Source: Intrasporangium sp.
Lineage (GTDB): Bacteria; Actinomycetota; Actinomycetes; Actinomycetales; Dermatophilaceae
NCBI RefSeq assembly: GCF_030452765.1
Contig: NZ_JAKDLO010000006.1
Coordinates: forward strand, 1-51,099
Direction of reading: 5' to 3'
DNA length: 51,099 bases
A program made the position numbers and the translations under genes. Under the pieces are notes generated by a model that was not told where the DNA came from, made no database searches, and saw only the letters and a list, made by a program, of their open reading frames with translations. Shown piece after piece: positions 16,761 through 27,351 of this stretch. Each line of letters begins with the position of its first letter. Positions within the stretch are counted from its first letter, which is position 1.

Positions 16761-17243
16761 ATGCCCGAGCGCACGGAGGCCGCGGAGCGGAGGTCCGCAG
16801 CGCGGGCGACCGCCCTACGGGACGGCCTGGATGCCGGCCTGGCGGCCGCGGGCGCGACCCGGGAGACGGCCGGGGAGCTGCCGCCCGCGCTGCTGCTGGC
16901 CGTGCGGCTCGGCGCCAGCGAATGGCTGTTGTCCGTGACGACCGCCCACGCGCGGTCTCGGCGCGTCGGGGACGGTCCGCTGCTGGCCAACCCACTCGTG
17001 CGCGGGCAGCTCGCCGAGATCCTCGTCGAGCAACGGATGGTCGAGGCCCACCTGGAGGGCATCGACGCAGCGGCGGAGCCGCCGACCTGGGTGCGTCTGC
17101 ACCGCCGCATCACCGACGCTGATCGGGCCCTGCTGCGCTTGCTCGGGGCGCGAGGCTACCTGGAGGACGGTCCCGGTGGGCTGGCGATGGCCTCGGAGGC
17201 GATCGGGTTCGCCGGAGCGCCTCCGGCCGGAGCGCGAGCATGA
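16761..17243 (+). CDS. Acyl-CoA-dehydrogenase C-terminal-domain-like protein
   Basis: Small all-alpha protein of 160 aa. It lacks the FAD-binding beta domain, but its end (HRRITDADRALLRLLGARGYLEDGPGG) resembles the last helical domain of acyl-CoA dehydrogenases, where a flavin-contacting LLGARGYL-like loop is conserved. The next gene encodes a full-length dehydrogenase and overlaps this stop by 4 bp. The pair may form a hetero-oligomer with one catalytic and one supporting subunit. This is inferred from context and a short motif. Confidence 0.55.
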   Translation: MPERTEAAERRSAARATALRDGLDAGLAAAGATRETAGELPPALLLAVRLGASEWLLSVTTAHARSRRVGDGPLLANPLVRGQLAEILVEQRMVEAHLEGIDAAAEPPTWVRLHRRITDADRALLRLLGARGYLEDGPGGLAMASEAIGFAGAPPAGARA

Positions 17244-18439
17244 CCATGCTCGCACCGAAGCTCGCCTGCTGCGACGACCTGGGTGCGCACCTGGCGCCCC
17301 TGCGGGCTCAGGCACGCGGCTGGGCGGGCGAACTCGTCGACGCGAGCGCGCGGATCGAAGCCACCCCTGAGGACGTGTCGTCGCTGTTGGACCACGAGGC
17401 ACCCCGCTGGCTCGCGACAGCAGGGATCCCGCAGGACGAGGGCGGACGACCGCTCGAGGTGGACGGCCATCGTTACGAGGCTGGACTCGCCGTCGAGCAG
17501 GTCGTGGTCATGGAGGAGCTGGCGCGGGTCAATCCCGCCCTGGTCGTCGCAAGCCCGGGACCGTCGATGGCCGGCGTGCTCGTGCGTCAACTCGGCTCGC
17601 GCGATCAGCGGCGGATCTTCCACGACCGGCTGCTGGCCGCGCCGACCTGGACCTTCTTCGCGCTCACCGAGCCCGGCCAGGGCTCCGATGCGAGCTCGAT
17701 CCAGACCGCGGTCGAACGCCGCCCAGACGGCTCCCTGTCGATCTGCGGGACCAAACGCTACATCGGCAACGGGGCGCGCGCCCGTCTCGGCGTCGTCTTC
17801 GCCAGATCCTCCGCCGGCCCACTCGGCATCGGTGCCTACCTCGTGGACGCGCCCGCCCCGGGGCTGCGCGCCCGGACGCTCCAGACGGTCGGGATGCGCC
17901 CGGTGCAGCTCAGCGAGCTCGCCTTCGACCGCGTCATCATCGACCCGGACCGGCTCATCGGCGGGCACCTGCCGGCGTCACGACGTGGTGTCCGCGCGTT
18001 CCTGGGCGTCTTCAACCAGCTGCGCCCCGGCGTGGCCGCCCTCGCGCTGGGCATCGCTCGGGGGGCCCTGGCGATCGCCGGCGAGGTGGATGCCCGCCCG
18101 GGCGCCCCTGCCGCGGAGGTGCGGGAGCAATGGCACGCCGAGTGCGCCGCCACGGCCCGACTCGTGCACGACGCGGCGGCGGACGCGGACCTCGACGGCA
18201 CCGGCTCCCTCGCCTCGATGGCCAAGCTGCGGGCCTGCTGGCTGGCCGAGCAGGTGACCCTCGACATCGCGGACCAGCTCGGCCCGACCGCGCGCACGGA
18301 TGTGCCCGCACTCGACGTGCTCATCCGGGCGGCACGTGGAGTCGAGTTCATGGAGGGCACCCGCAACGTCCAGCTGCTCACCACCTTCCACCGGCTCGTC
18401 GACACTTCCGGCTCGCGGGGCGAGCGCCCGCCCCGGTGA
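17240..18439 (+). CDS. Acyl-CoA dehydrogenase family flavoprotein
   Basis: FAD enzyme of 399 aa, predicted to introduce a 2,3-double bond into an acyl-CoA or acyl-ACP. The flavin and substrate loop FFALTEPGQGSDAS is at about residues 137-150, and the catalytic base Glu is in VEFMEGTRNVQ near the C-terminus (EGTxxVQ signature). The middle beta domain and C-terminal helices are intact. As the last gene of the P1 operon it suggests that the peptide starter is an unsaturated acyl chain, or that an amino acid residue is desaturated. ATG 17240 overlaps the upstream stop. Confidence 0.88.
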   Translation: MTMLAPKLACCDDLGAHLAPLRAQARGWAGELVDASARIEATPEDVSSLLDHEAPRWLATAGIPQDEGGRPLEVDGHRYEAGLAVEQVVVMEELARVNPALVVASPGPSMAGVLVRQLGSRDQRRIFHDRLLAAPTWTFFALTEPGQGSDASSIQTAVERRPDGSLSICGTKRYIGNGARARLGVVFARSSAGPLGIGAYLVDAPAPGLRARTLQTVGMRPVQLSELAFDRVIIDPDRLIGGHLPASRRGVRAFLGVFNQLRPGVAALALGIARGALAIAGEVDARPGAPAAEVREQWHAECAATARLVHDAAADADLDGTGSLASMAKLRACWLAEQVTLDIADQLGPTARTDVPALDVLIRAARGVEFMEGTRNVQLLTTFHRLVDTSGSRGERPPR

Positions 18440-18482
18440 TCGGGCCACGGACAGCGGCCGCCCGTTGCCCGGGCGGCGGGGA

Positions 18483-18537
18483 GATCAGACCGTGGTCAGA
18501 GCAGGGTCAGGGCCCGATCAGTCGGCGGCGGCAGGCT
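18483..18537 (+). promoter_or_regulatory. SARP-type promoter P2 (four heptamer repeats)
   Basis: Four heptamers GATCAGA (18483-18489), GGTCAGA (18494-18500), GGTCAGG (18505-18511) and GATCAGT (18516-18522) occur at exact 11-bp spacing. Nine nt later comes CAGGCT (18532-18537) in the -10 position. It precedes sbnB, sbnA and the two NRPS genes, which are all coupled by 4-bp overlaps. Having one repeat more than the other boxes suggests the strongest or most cooperative site. Confidence 0.82.
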
Positions 18538-18584
18538 GCTAATGGCCAGACGCGACACCCGACCGAGCGAGGCAAGGGGACCCC

Positions 18585-19649
18585 GTGACCATGTGTAGAC
18601 CAACGACCAGTGCCACCCCACCGCGCTTCGCGGTGATCGGGCACGACGAGGTGATGCGCGTCCTGCGTGGGCGCGAGGCCGAGGTCATCAACGTGGTCCG
18701 GCGCACCTACCTCGAGCATGAGGACGGCCTGACGACGAACCCGCCGTCATCGTTCCTGCGCTTCGAGGACCGGCCCGAGAACCGCATCATCGCGCTGCCG
18801 GCGTCGTTGGCCGGGCGGGACGGGCAGCCGGGCGTCGACGGGATCAAGTGGATCTCGAGCGTGCCACGCAATCTCGACCGGGGTCTCCCGCGTGCCTCGG
18901 CGGTCGCCATCCTCAACGACCCCGAGACCGGGTACCCGTTCGCCTGCCTCGAGGCCGCCACGATCTCGGCCGTGCGGACCGCCGCATCGGCGGCCCTCGC
19001 GGCCACCGTGCTGACAGCAGGGCGGCCTCGTCCGAGGACGGTCGGCATCGTCGGTGCCGGTGTCATCGCCCGGGCGATCCTCGCTCACCTCCTCGGTAGC
19101 GGATGGACCTTCGAGCGAGTGGGTGTACACGACCTGATGAACGCTCGCGCCGCGAGGCTGGCCAGTGACGCGGGATGCCTCGACGCGGTGACCGAGTCGA
19201 CCGTCCACGCAGACGCCGAGGACGCCGTGCGCTCGCATGACCTCGTGGTGCTCACGACGGCCGCGGCGTCGCCCTACCTGACCGACCCGGCTCTCGTCGG
19301 GCACGGACCTGTGGTGCTGAACGTCTCGTTGCGTGACCTCGGGCCGAAGGTCGTCCTGTCGAGCTTCAACGTGGTCGACGACATCGAGCACTGCCTCCGG
19401 GCCGGTACCTCCCCGCACCTGGCCGAGCAGCAGGTCGGCCACCGGGGTTTCGTCGCAGGCACGATCGGCCAGGTGCTGTCCGGTTCGCTGACCGTTCCCG
19501 AGCGCGGGACGGTGGTCTTCTCACCCTTCGGGCTCGGCGTGCTCGACCTCGCCGTGGCCCGGCACGTGCACGACACGCTGCAGGCGCAGGGCGCGCTGCG
19601 CCAGGTGGACGGCTTCTTCGGCCCGGACACCGCGGAGTTCCGGTCATGA
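18585..19649 (+). CDS. sbnB: SbnB-like N-(1-amino-1-carboxyl-2-ethyl)-glutamate dehydrogenase
   Basis: Ornithine-cyclodeaminase-fold NAD-dependent dehydrogenase of 354 aa. In staphyloferrin B biosynthesis SbnB oxidatively cleaves the SbnA product N-(1-amino-1-carboxyl-2-ethyl)-glutamate to L-2,3-diaminopropionate plus 2-oxoglutarate. The GAGVIARAI dinucleotide motif lies near residue 155. The family features DGIKWISSVPRN, GYPFACLEAATISAVRTAA and VLNVSLRDLGP are present. The neighbouring sbnA overlaps by 4 bp, which makes the assignment firm by context. The GTG start follows AAGGGGA; ATG 18591 is possible. Confidence 0.92.
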   Translation: MTMCRPTTSATPPRFAVIGHDEVMRVLRGREAEVINVVRRTYLEHEDGLTTNPPSSFLRFEDRPENRIIALPASLAGRDGQPGVDGIKWISSVPRNLDRGLPRASAVAILNDPETGYPFACLEAATISAVRTAASAALAATVLTAGRPRPRTVGIVGAGVIARAILAHLLGSGWTFERVGVHDLMNARAARLASDAGCLDAVTESTVHADAEDAVRSHDLVVLTTAAASPYLTDPALVGHGPVVLNVSLRDLGPKVVLSSFNVVDDIEHCLRAGTSPHLAEQQVGHRGFVAGTIGQVLSGSLTVPERGTVVFSPFGLGVLDLAVARHVHDTLQAQGALRQVDGFFGPDTAEFRS

Positions 19650-20644
19650 CCGTGGTGCGCAGGCTGGACGAGTTCAACGTCCCTGACCTGTTCATCGACC
19701 TCGACGGGGTCACCGGCGACCGTCTCCTGCTCAAGTGCGAGGCGTTGAACTTCGCCGGCTCGATCAAGCTCAAGACCGCCGTGGGGCTGCTCGATCGAGC
19801 CGAGCTGCGCGGCCAGGCGGTCCCCGGGGAGAGCCTGCTCGTGGAGAGCTCCTCCGGCAACCTCGGCATCGGCTTGGCCCTGGCGGCAGCCAGCCGCGGT
19901 TACGACTTCACCTGCGTCACCGACCTCCGGTGCAACCTTGCCTCGATCAGCCTGATGAGAGCGATGGGTGCGACGGTCGACGTCATCACCACGCCCCACC
20001 CCGAGCGCGGCCTGCTCGGGGCGCGCCTCGACCGGGTGGGCGCCATCGTGCGCACGAACCCGCGGGCGGTGTGGCTCAACCAGTACACCAACGGGGCGAA
20101 CCCGCGTGCGCACTTCGACACCACGGGTCCGGAGATCCTGGCCGAGTTCTCCCGGGTCGACGTGGTCTTCCTCGGTGTCGGCACGTCGGGCACCGCGATG
20201 GGGGTCGCCCGATACTTCCGCCGGTACAGCCCGGCGACGACCCTCGTCGGCGTCGACGTCGCCGGGTCGGTGACCTTCGGTGGGTCGCCCGGGCCTCGGC
20301 ACATTCCCGGCATCGGGTCGAGCGTGCGTCCACCCCTGCTCGACCTCACCATCCTCGACGATGTCATCGAGGTGACCGAGGTCGAGAGCGTCGCTGCGTG
20401 CCGATCCATGGCGCGAGGCGGACTGGTGGCGGGGGGTTCGACCGGGTCGATCGTGGCCGGCGCCCGACATTGGCTCGCGGATCATCCGCAGCCTTGTGGC
20501 GCGACCCTGATAGGGGTGTCGCCCGACCTCGGTGAGCGATACCTGTCGACCGTGTTCTGCGATGACTGGGTGCTCGCTCACTTCGGGGCCGAGTCGCTCG
20601 ATCCGGGTCTCGGAGCGACCGTCCCGGCAGAGGCGACGGCATGA
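19646..20644 (+). CDS. sbnA: SbnA-like PLP-dependent N-(1-amino-1-carboxyl-2-ethyl)-glutamate synthase
   Basis: Cysteine-synthase-family enzyme of 332 aa that joins O-phosphoserine and glutamate, the first step to L-2,3-diaminopropionate. The PLP lysine is K41 in [10 protein letters not shown]. The phosphate or carboxylate loop is SSSGNLGIG, and the PLP phosphate is bound by GTSGTAMG. Length and motif order match SbnA. Together with sbnB it provides a free diaminopropionate pool for the NRPS encoded next, whose ATG overlaps this stop by 4 bp. A plain cysteine synthase is unlikely given the neighbour. Confidence 0.92.
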   Translation: MTVVRRLDEFNVPDLFIDLDGVTGDRLLLKCEALNFAGSIKLKTAVGLLDRAELRGQAVPGESLLVESSSGNLGIGLALAAASRGYDFTCVTDLRCNLASISLMRAMGATVDVITTPHPERGLLGARLDRVGAIVRTNPRAVWLNQYTNGANPRAHFDTTGPEILAEFSRVDVVFLGVGTSGTAMGVARYFRRYSPATTLVGVDVAGSVTFGGSPGPRHIPGIGSSVRPPLLDLTILDDVIEVTEVESVAACRSMARGGLVAGGSTGSIVAGARHWLADHPQPCGATLIGVSPDLGERYLSTVFCDDWVLAHFGAESLDPGLGATVPAEATA

Positions 20645-23600
20645 CCGGCCACGGCCCGACCACACCCCTGCGAATCCCACCCACAGCGGCGCAGCTCAGC
20701 ATCTACCACGACGAGGTGCTCGCGTCGGGACCTGTCCTGCACACGATGGGCGACTGTCTCGACATCAGCGGCGAGCTCGATCTCGAGCTGCTCGTCGAAG
20801 CGATGCACCAGCTCGTCGCGGAGGCCGAAGCGCTGCGGGCGAGGTTCGTCGAGCAGGACGGTGCGGTGGTCCAGGTCATCGAGGCGCCTGACCGCATCGA
20901 CGTCGATGTCGTCGACCTGCGAGCCGCGGGCCGGTCGGACGGCGAACGCGCCGTAGGCCTGGCGATGGCCGCCATGGACGAGGACCAGCAGCAGCCGTTC
21001 GACGTCCACGCCCACCCCCTCGTCCGGATGCGCCTGTTCCGGATCAGTGACGCGCACACCCTGTGCTACCTCGCCATGCACCATGTCCTCGTCGACGGCT
21101 ACAGCCGGGTCCCGCTCTACGAGCGGCTCTCCGCGCTCTATCGCGCCATGACGGCGGGCTCGGTCGACGGCGCGTGCGGCGGGCGCCTGCCCTCGCTCAG
21201 CGTCCTCACCGAGGCAGAGCTCGCCTACCGGTCCTCACCGGCCCACGAGCGGGACCGGCGCTACTGGAACGCGACCGTCGTCGCCCTGCCGGGCCCGCTC
21301 ACCCTGACGGACCGCCCGGCCTGCCCCGCGTCGCGGCACCTGCGCCGTAGCCAGATCGTCGACGCGGACACGGCCCGCCGGTGGCGCCAGGCGGCCGCTG
21401 CGGCAGGGGTCAGCTGGGCGACGTTCGCGATCGCCGCGACGGCGACATACACCGCCCGGGCAGCCGGTCGCACCGACGCGGTCCTCACGATCCCGCTCAC
21501 CGCGCGGACGACCGCCATCGAGCGGCGGGTGCCGGGCATGGTCGCGAACTACCTCCCGCTCTGTGTGTCCGTCGGGCCGTGGGTCACTCGGTCCGAGCTG
21601 CTTCGCGCCACTGGCTCCGCGCTCCTGCGCACGATGCGCCATCAGCGTTACCGGGGCGAGCTGGTGCGCCGCGCCGCGGGACTGGGTCGGCTGGACCGCT
21701 CTTCGTTCGGACCGTACGTCAACGTCCTCCCGCAGCCCGCGGCGATCGACCTCGGCACCGCTACGGCGACGCTCGTCAACCTGGCCACCGGAATCGTCGA
21801 CGACCTCATGGTCACCGTCCTCGATGGTCCCGACGGCACTGTCGAGCTGCACCTGAACGGCAACCCGGCCCGATACCTGCCCGGGGAGCTCGATCGCCAC
21901 CTCGCCGGCCTTCTCGAGGAGCTCGACTGGCTGGCGACTGCCACCCCCACCGCCCCGCTGGGCCGCCGAACGGCGCGACCGGAGCCCGGTACCGCCGACC
22001 CTGGTCGTGGCGCCGAGCGACCGAACGGCGAGGACGGCGTCGTGGAACGCATCACGGCGCAGGCCGAACGTGCGGGCAGCGCCATCGCGGTCGTCGACGA
22101 GCACGGCGCCACGACGTACACCGCCCTCGTGGCCGGTGCACGCGCACTGGACCGGCGTCTTCGAGCCAGTGCTGTCGTGGCCGTCCTCGCCGAACCGGGG
22201 TCGGCGTTCGTCACTGCGGTGCTCGCCGTCCTGGGTGCGGGAGGCGCCTTCGTGCCACTCGACGTGGACGCGCCGGCCGAACGCACCGCGCGCCTGCTGA
22301 GCGACTGCACGGCGGACATCGTCCTCGTCGACGCTCGCGGACGAGAGGTCGTCGCGGACCTGCTCGCGCGGCTGCCGGACCGGCCAGGGCCGCACGTCGT
22401 GGACATCGACCGGCCCAGCCAGGAGGCAGAGCTCCCGGCCACTCGGGACGAGCACATCGGACCGGGGTGGCCACGCGACCGCGCGGAGGACCCTGCCTAC
22501 GTGCTGTTCACGTCCGGCTCGACCGGGCGACCCAAGGCTGCGGTCGTGCGACACGTGGGGCTGCTCAACCACCTGCTGTGCAAGGTCGAGCTGCTGGGCC
22601 TGGACCGTGATGCGGTCGTGGTCCAGAACGCGCCGGTGACCTTCGACGTGTCGATCTGGCAGATGCTGGCGCCGTTGATCGTCGGCGGCCGGGTCCGGGT
22701 GGTGACGCGGACTCAGGCAGCCGATCCGGATGCGCTCGCGCGCGTGGCCGCCGCCGCCGCCGTCACGGTGCTCGAGGTCGTCCCGTCGCTGCTCGGGGCG
22801 GCTCTCGCCCTCTGGGGTGACCAGGCGCACCGGTCGCTCGCCGGGCTACGGCACCTGATGGTGACCGGGGAGTCGTTGCCTGGCGCGCTCGTCGCCGACT
22901 GGCTGACCCGGCATCCGGCGATCCCGGTCGTCAACGCGTACGGCCCGACCGAGTGCTCCGACGATGTCGCCCACGCCGTGCTGACCACCGCCCCCCAGCC
23001 CGGCGCGGGTACACCCATCGGCGTCCCCATCCGCAACACTCGCCTGCGCGTGCTCGGCCCGGACCTGATGCCGGTGCCCTCCGGCGGCGTCGGTGAGCTG
23101 CACGTGGCCGGTACCTGCCTCGGGCTGGGCTACCTCGGTGCGCCCGGTCGCACCGCGACGACCTTCGTCGCGGACCCGTACGGTCCGCCCGGCGGCCGGA
23201 TGTACCGTACCGGTGACCAGGTGCGCTGGCGTCCCGACGGCCAGCTGGAGTTCGTCGGCCGGCTCGACCACCAGGTCAAGATCCGCGGCCAGCGGGTCGA
23301 GCTCGGCGAGATCGAGTCCGCCCTGCGGAGCCTCCCGACGGTCGCCGAGGCCACGGTGACCGCGGGGGTCGCCGAGGGCCGAACGACCGTCTCCGCCCAC
23401 CTGGTACGCAGCCCCCGCGTCTCCGAGGACACAGGCAGTGGGGGCGCAGACGACGTGGCCGTGGATGACGCCGGCGTGGACAGCGACGCCGCGGACGCCA
23501 CGGCATGGCTGTTCGAGATCCGGAGGTCTGCCGCCAAGGTGCTGCCGGAGCACATGATCCCGACCCGGTGGGCGAGCGTGCCCGGCCTGCCGCTCACCGC

Positions 23601-26600
23601 GCACGGCAAGGTCGACCGGGCGGCGCTTGCGGCGGCGCCGACCATGCTGCTCGCCCGGGAAGCCCACACTCCCTCCCGGGACACCGGGCCCGATTCCTCG
23701 ACCGCGGCCGGAGCCCGGACGGCGTCCGACGAACGACGCACCGTCCTGCAGGAAGAGTTCGCCGCCGTCCTCGGGATGGCCCAGGTCGCCGGGGACGACG
23801 ACTTCTTCGGCCTCGGCGGCGACTCCATCAGTGCGATCCAGCTCGTCGCCAGGCTCCGCTCACGCGGCTGGGTCCTGCGCGCCAGTGACGTCCTCGCGCT
23901 CGGCACGCCGACGGCGCTGACGCCGGCGCTCGCGCCGGTGACGGCGGAACCCGCGGCCGGGCCGACGGCCGGCATCGCACGGAGCGGGCCAAGGCGCTCG
24001 CCCCCGGACCCGACACCGATCGCGCTGCAGCTCGCCGAGGACGAGGAGCAGCTCAGCGGTCCGGCGCGCTGCTACGCCCAGGCGGTGCGGCTGCGCGCCG
24101 GCCGACAGCTGGGGTCCGACGAGGTCCGCGACGCGCTGCGTGGCCTGGTCCAGGCGCACCCCTCGCTCGCCCTACGGTTCGGCCAGCTCGCCCCCGGCGT
24201 TTGGGCCCCATCCATCCCTGCCGACTCGTGCACCCCGCCGGCCGGTCCGACGCGGGGGGAGGACGGGTCCAGGACCGCCCAGCCGCCACTGGCCACAGTG
24301 GCCTCGGGCACCGACGTCGCGGAGTCCGTCCGGCACGCGGCGGTCCGGCTCTCGCCCGACGAGGGGCGACTGTGCGCAGCGGTGCTCGAGGAGGGCGACC
24401 CGTCGCACCTGATCATCGTCATCCATCACCTGGTCGTCGACGGGGTCTCCTGGCGGGTGATCGCGGACGACCTGCGCCTCCTGCTCGGCGACGCGCCGGT
24501 GCCGAGCGAGACGACCGGCTTCGCCGAGTGGAGCCACGAGCTCGGACGGTTCGCTCGACGTGCCGACGTGGTCCGAGACGAGCTCGCGGCGTGGCGCGCG
24601 CTACTCGCCCGTCCCACCTCCCGCCCGTTCGCCGAACCGCGAGCCGGGCGACACACGGTGGGAAGCTCGAGCCAGCTGACGCTCGAACTGCCCCCCGCCG
24701 CGACGAGCGCCCTGCTCTGCTGTCCCGCCGCCTACCGGGTCGAGCTGAACGACCTGCTCCTCGGCGCGCTCGGCCACTCCATGGGGCGTTGGCTCGCCGA
24801 GCCTGCGACGGAGGGCGGTGCCGGGCCCACGGAGCCCGAAGCCGTGATGGTCGAGCTCGAAGGACACGGTCGTGAGGCCCTCGACGGCGTGGATGGGCTG
24901 GACGTGTCGCGCACGGTGGGGTGGTTCACCTCGACGTTCCCCGTGCCCGTGCCGACCGGCTGCCATCGCGCCGGACCCACCGCGCTGCGGGCCGCGGTCA
25001 AGGACGTCCACGCGACGCTGCGCGCCCTGCCGCGCCACGGTCTGGGCTTCGGCCTGCTGACCCGTCTGCACCCCAGCGCCGACCGGCTGCTCGGGCCGGT
25101 GCAGAGGCCACTCGTGGGCGTCAACTACCTCGGCCGGTTCGCCGCCGACGCGGCCGACGGGTGGTCGTTCACCTCTCTGACCCCGTCAACCGGCTCATTC
25201 TCTCCGGGCCAGACCGAGACCACGCTCGTCGCGAGCCACGGCCCCATCGCGACCGTCTCGCACCCGCAGCTCAACCTGCGTCACCCGCTCGAGCTGACCG
25301 CGAGCATGCAGGACCGTCCGGACGGGCGGGTGCTCGTGACCCACTGGCTGTGGTCCGACGAACTCGTGGGCGGCCGTGACGTAGCGGCTCTCGCGCGTGG
25401 CTTCCTCGGGGCGCTCAACCGGCTCATCGAGGACGCTGCCGACCCGGACAACCTCGTCCCGACCAGCGCCGACCTCCCTCTGGTCGAGCTCACCGCCGAC
25501 CAGTTGGCCGAGCTAGTCCGGTCCGCCGGGCCAGGCGTGCTCGACGTCCTCCCACTCACTCCGGTGCAGCGCGGGATGTACCTGCAGTCGCGCTTCGCGC
25601 CACCAGGCCGCGACCCTTACGTGTTGCAGGTCGTGGCGGACGTCGAGGGGAGCGTCGACGTCGAGCGGCTGCGGGCTGCCTTCGCGAGGGTGCTCGACGC
25701 GCACCCCCACCTCGGAGCACAGTTCCAGCTACCCCTGGACGGGGAGCCGGTGGCGGTCATCCGGAGGCATGACGGGGTGCCCATCGGCACCACCGACCTC
25801 AGCGCGCTGCCGCGCGAAGCCGCGGCGGCAGCGTCCGCGGACGCCGCCCGCGTCGAACGGGAAACCCCCTTCACCCTGGACGACGGCCCGCTCGTGCGGT
25901 GCCGGGTGGTGCTGGGTTGCGAGGGCGTGCCGACGAGGCTCGTCCTGACGATCCACCACATCCTCGTCGACGGCTGGTCAATGCCGTTGCTCGTCGACGA
26001 GCTGCTGACCGCCTACGCGACGCGGGCGCCGCGCCCTGCCACGGCGACACCGGACACCGCCTTCACGGGATACCTCGACTGGTTGCGCAGGCGGGACGAC
26101 GAGAGCGCGCTGCGCACCTGGCACGACTACCTCGCCGACGTGCCGGGGCCGACCATCGTGGGCCGGCCCGCCAGGTCCTCGCGGTCCCTTCCGGCGCGAG
26201 TCGGTCCCGCCGGACGGGCGGCGTCGGTGGGCTCCGGGCCGGATCAGGCCTGGATCGATGTCGACGGTGCGGCCCTCGCCGAGACGGCACGCCGCCACCA
26301 CGTGACCATTGCGACGGTCGTCGCCACTGTCTGGTCCGCCGTCCTGTCGGGTCTGGGACACGGGCCCACGCCCGTCTTCGGCCTCGTGGTCACGGTACGC
26401 CCGGACGAGGTCGACGGTATGGCGACCGTCATCGGCCCGATGCTCAACACCGTGCCGGTGCGCGTCCTGCGGCATCCCGGCGACGACGTGTCGACGACCC
26501 TGCGCCGCGCCCAGACGGAGCTCGCCGGACTTCGTGACGGCCTGCACCTCGGGCTGGCCCGGGTGCTCGACGTCGCCTCGCACCTACGCGACGGTGGTGA

Positions 26601-27351
26601 GCCGTTCGACTCGGTCGTCGTCGTCGAGAACTTCCCTCGCCAGGACTTCCGGTGGCGCGCCCGCGGTGGCCTCGTCATCGGCGCGAGCCGCGTTGTCGAG
26701 GCCCGCCACCAACCCGTCGGCCTCGTCGTCGACACGAGCGGCCGCACGGTGCGGCTGCGCCTCGAAACCGACCCCGAACGGGTGGACCCCGAGCTCGCGC
26801 ACGGCATCGCCGCCGAGCTGGCCGCAGCCGTGCACCAGCTCGTTCGCGGCCGGCTGCCCACCGCGATGGCGGTCCACGCGCCGAAGGTGGCAAGGAGCCG
26901 GCAGGCGGCCCCAGGGCCCGCGACCGGGCCGGCGTGCGACGAGCTCGTCGAGCGAGCCGACCCCGCGCCGACGCCGGCGCAGCGCCTCGTCACGGACGTC
27001 TTCGAGCGAGTCCTCGGTGCTGGCCCCGTCGGGATCCACGAGAGCTTCTTCGCCCTGGGGGGCGACTCCGTCGCGGCGATCCACGCCGTCGCCAGGCTGC
27101 GCGACCAGGGCATGCACATCACCGCTCGTGACCTGTTCGAGGCGCCCAGTGCTGCGCAGCTCGCGCATCGCCGTGCCGCAGACCAGGACGGGTCGGCGGG
27201 AGCCGCCCCGGATGCAACCAGCGGTGCTGAGCTGCGCGCCTCCAACGGGCGGCCACCGGTCGATCCAGACCCGCCGAGGTCGATCGACCTGTCCCCCGAG
27301 GAGCTCGACCAGCTCGACGCCGAACTCGGCTACCAGGAGGGCCCGCCGTGA
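20641..27351 (+). CDS. Nonribosomal peptide synthetase 1: C-A-T-E-C-T
   Basis: Cytosolic megasynthase of 2236 aa. Condensation domain 1 has HHVLVDG at about 147-153 and is probably an acyl-starter C domain. Adenylation domain 1 has [10 protein letters not shown] at 623. The carrier has S1062 in LGGDS. The epimerization domain shows HHLVVDG at 1262, EGHGRE at 1407 and VGVNYLGRF. Condensation domain 2 has HHILVDG at 1772, and carrier 2 has S2143. The second module has no adenylation domain: only about 45 residues lie between C2 and T2. The pocket residues read from A1 are DVWEMTADDK. E at 278 and two Asp at 330/331 suggest a cationic substrate such as diaminopropionate, but I know no exact match. 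The tail [14 protein letters not shown] resembles a short docking helix. Confidence 0.95.
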   Translation: MTGHGPTTPLRIPPTAAQLSIYHDEVLASGPVLHTMGDCLDISGELDLELLVEAMHQLVAEAEALRARFVEQDGAVVQVIEAPDRIDVDVVDLRAAGRSDGERAVGLAMAAMDEDQQQPFDVHAHPLVRMRLFRISDAHTLCYLAMHHVLVDGYSRVPLYERLSALYRAMTAGSVDGACGGRLPSLSVLTEAELAYRSSPAHERDRRYWNATVVALPGPLTLTDRPACPASRHLRRSQIVDADTARRWRQAAAAAGVSWATFAIAATATYTARAAGRTDAVLTIPLTARTTAIERRVPGMVANYLPLCVSVGPWVTRSELLRATGSALLRTMRHQRYRGELVRRAAGLGRLDRSSFGPYVNVLPQPAAIDLGTATATLVNLATGIVDDLMVTVLDGPDGTVELHLNGNPARYLPGELDRHLAGLLEELDWLATATPTAPLGRRTARPEPGTADPGRGAERPNGEDGVVERITAQAERAGSAIAVVDEHGATTYTALVAGARALDRRLRASAVVAVLAEPGSAFVTAVLAVLGAGGAFVPLDVDAPAERTARLLSDCTADIVLVDARGREVVADLLARLPDRPGPHVVDIDRPSQEAELPATRDEHIGPGWPRDRAEDPAYVLFTSGSTGRPKAAVVRHVGLLNHLLCKVELLGLDRDAVVVQNAPVTFDVSIWQMLAPLIVGGRVRVVTRTQAADPDALARVAAAAAVTVLEVVPSLLGAALALWGDQAHRSLAGLRHLMVTGESLPGALVADWLTRHPAIPVVNAYGPTECSDDVAHAVLTTAPQPGAGTPIGVPIRNTRLRVLGPDLMPVPSGGVGELHVAGTCLGLGYLGAPGRTATTFVADPYGPPGGRMYRTGDQVRWRPDGQLEFVGRLDHQVKIRGQRVELGEIESALRSLPTVAEATVTAGVAEGRTTVSAHLVRSPRVSEDTGSGGADDVAVDDAGVDSDAADATAWLFEIRRSAAKVLPEHMIPTRWASVPGLPLTAHGKVDRAALAAAPTMLLAREAHTPSRDTGPDSSTAAGARTASDERRTVLQEEFAAVLGMAQVAGDDDFFGLGGDSISAIQLVARLRSRGWVLRASDVLALGTPTALTPALAPVTAEPAAGPTAGIARSGPRRSPPDPTPIALQLAEDEEQLSGPARCYAQAVRLRAGRQLGSDEVRDALRGLVQAHPSLALRFGQLAPGVWAPSIPADSCTPPAGPTRGEDGSRTAQPPLATVASGTDVAESVRHAAVRLSPDEGRLCAAVLEEGDPSHLIIVIHHLVVDGVSWRVIADDLRLLLGDAPVPSETTGFAEWSHELGRFARRADVVRDELAAWRALLARPTSRPFAEPRAGRHTVGSSSQLTLELPPAATSALLCCPAAYRVELNDLLLGALGHSMGRWLAEPATEGGAGPTEPEAVMVELEGHGREALDGVDGLDVSRTVGWFTSTFPVPVPTGCHRAGPTALRAAVKDVHATLRALPRHGLGFGLLTRLHPSADRLLGPVQRPLVGVNYLGRFAADAADGWSFTSLTPSTGSFSPGQTETTLVASHGPIATVSHPQLNLRHPLELTASMQDRPDGRVLVTHWLWSDELVGGRDVAALARGFLGALNRLIEDAADPDNLVPTSADLPLVELTADQLAELVRSAGPGVLDVLPLTPVQRGMYLQSRFAPPGRDPYVLQVVADVEGSVDVERLRAAFARVLDAHPHLGAQFQLPLDGEPVAVIRRHDGVPIGTTDLSALPREAAAAASADAARVERETPFTLDDGPLVRCRVVLGCEGVPTRLVLTIHHILVDGWSMPLLVDELLTAYATRAPRPATATPDTAFTGYLDWLRRRDDESALRTWHDYLADVPGPTIVGRPARSSRSLPARVGPAGRAASVGSGPDQAWIDVDGAALAETARRHHVTIATVVATVWSAVLSGLGHGPTPVFGLVVTVRPDEVDGMATVIGPMLNTVPVRVLRHPGDDVSTTLRRAQTELAGLRDGLHLGLARVLDVASHLRDGGEPFDSVVVVENFPRQDFRWRARGGLVIGASRVVEARHQPVGLVVDTSGRTVRLRLETDPERVDPELAHGIAAELAAAVHQLVRGRLPTAMAVHAPKVARSRQAAPGPATGPACDELVERADPAPTPAQRLVTDVFERVLGAGPVGIHESFFALGGDSVAAIHAVARLRDQGMHITARDLFEAPSAAQLAHRRAADQDGSAGAAPDATSGAELRASNGRPPVDPDPPRSIDLSPEELDQLDAELGYQEGPP

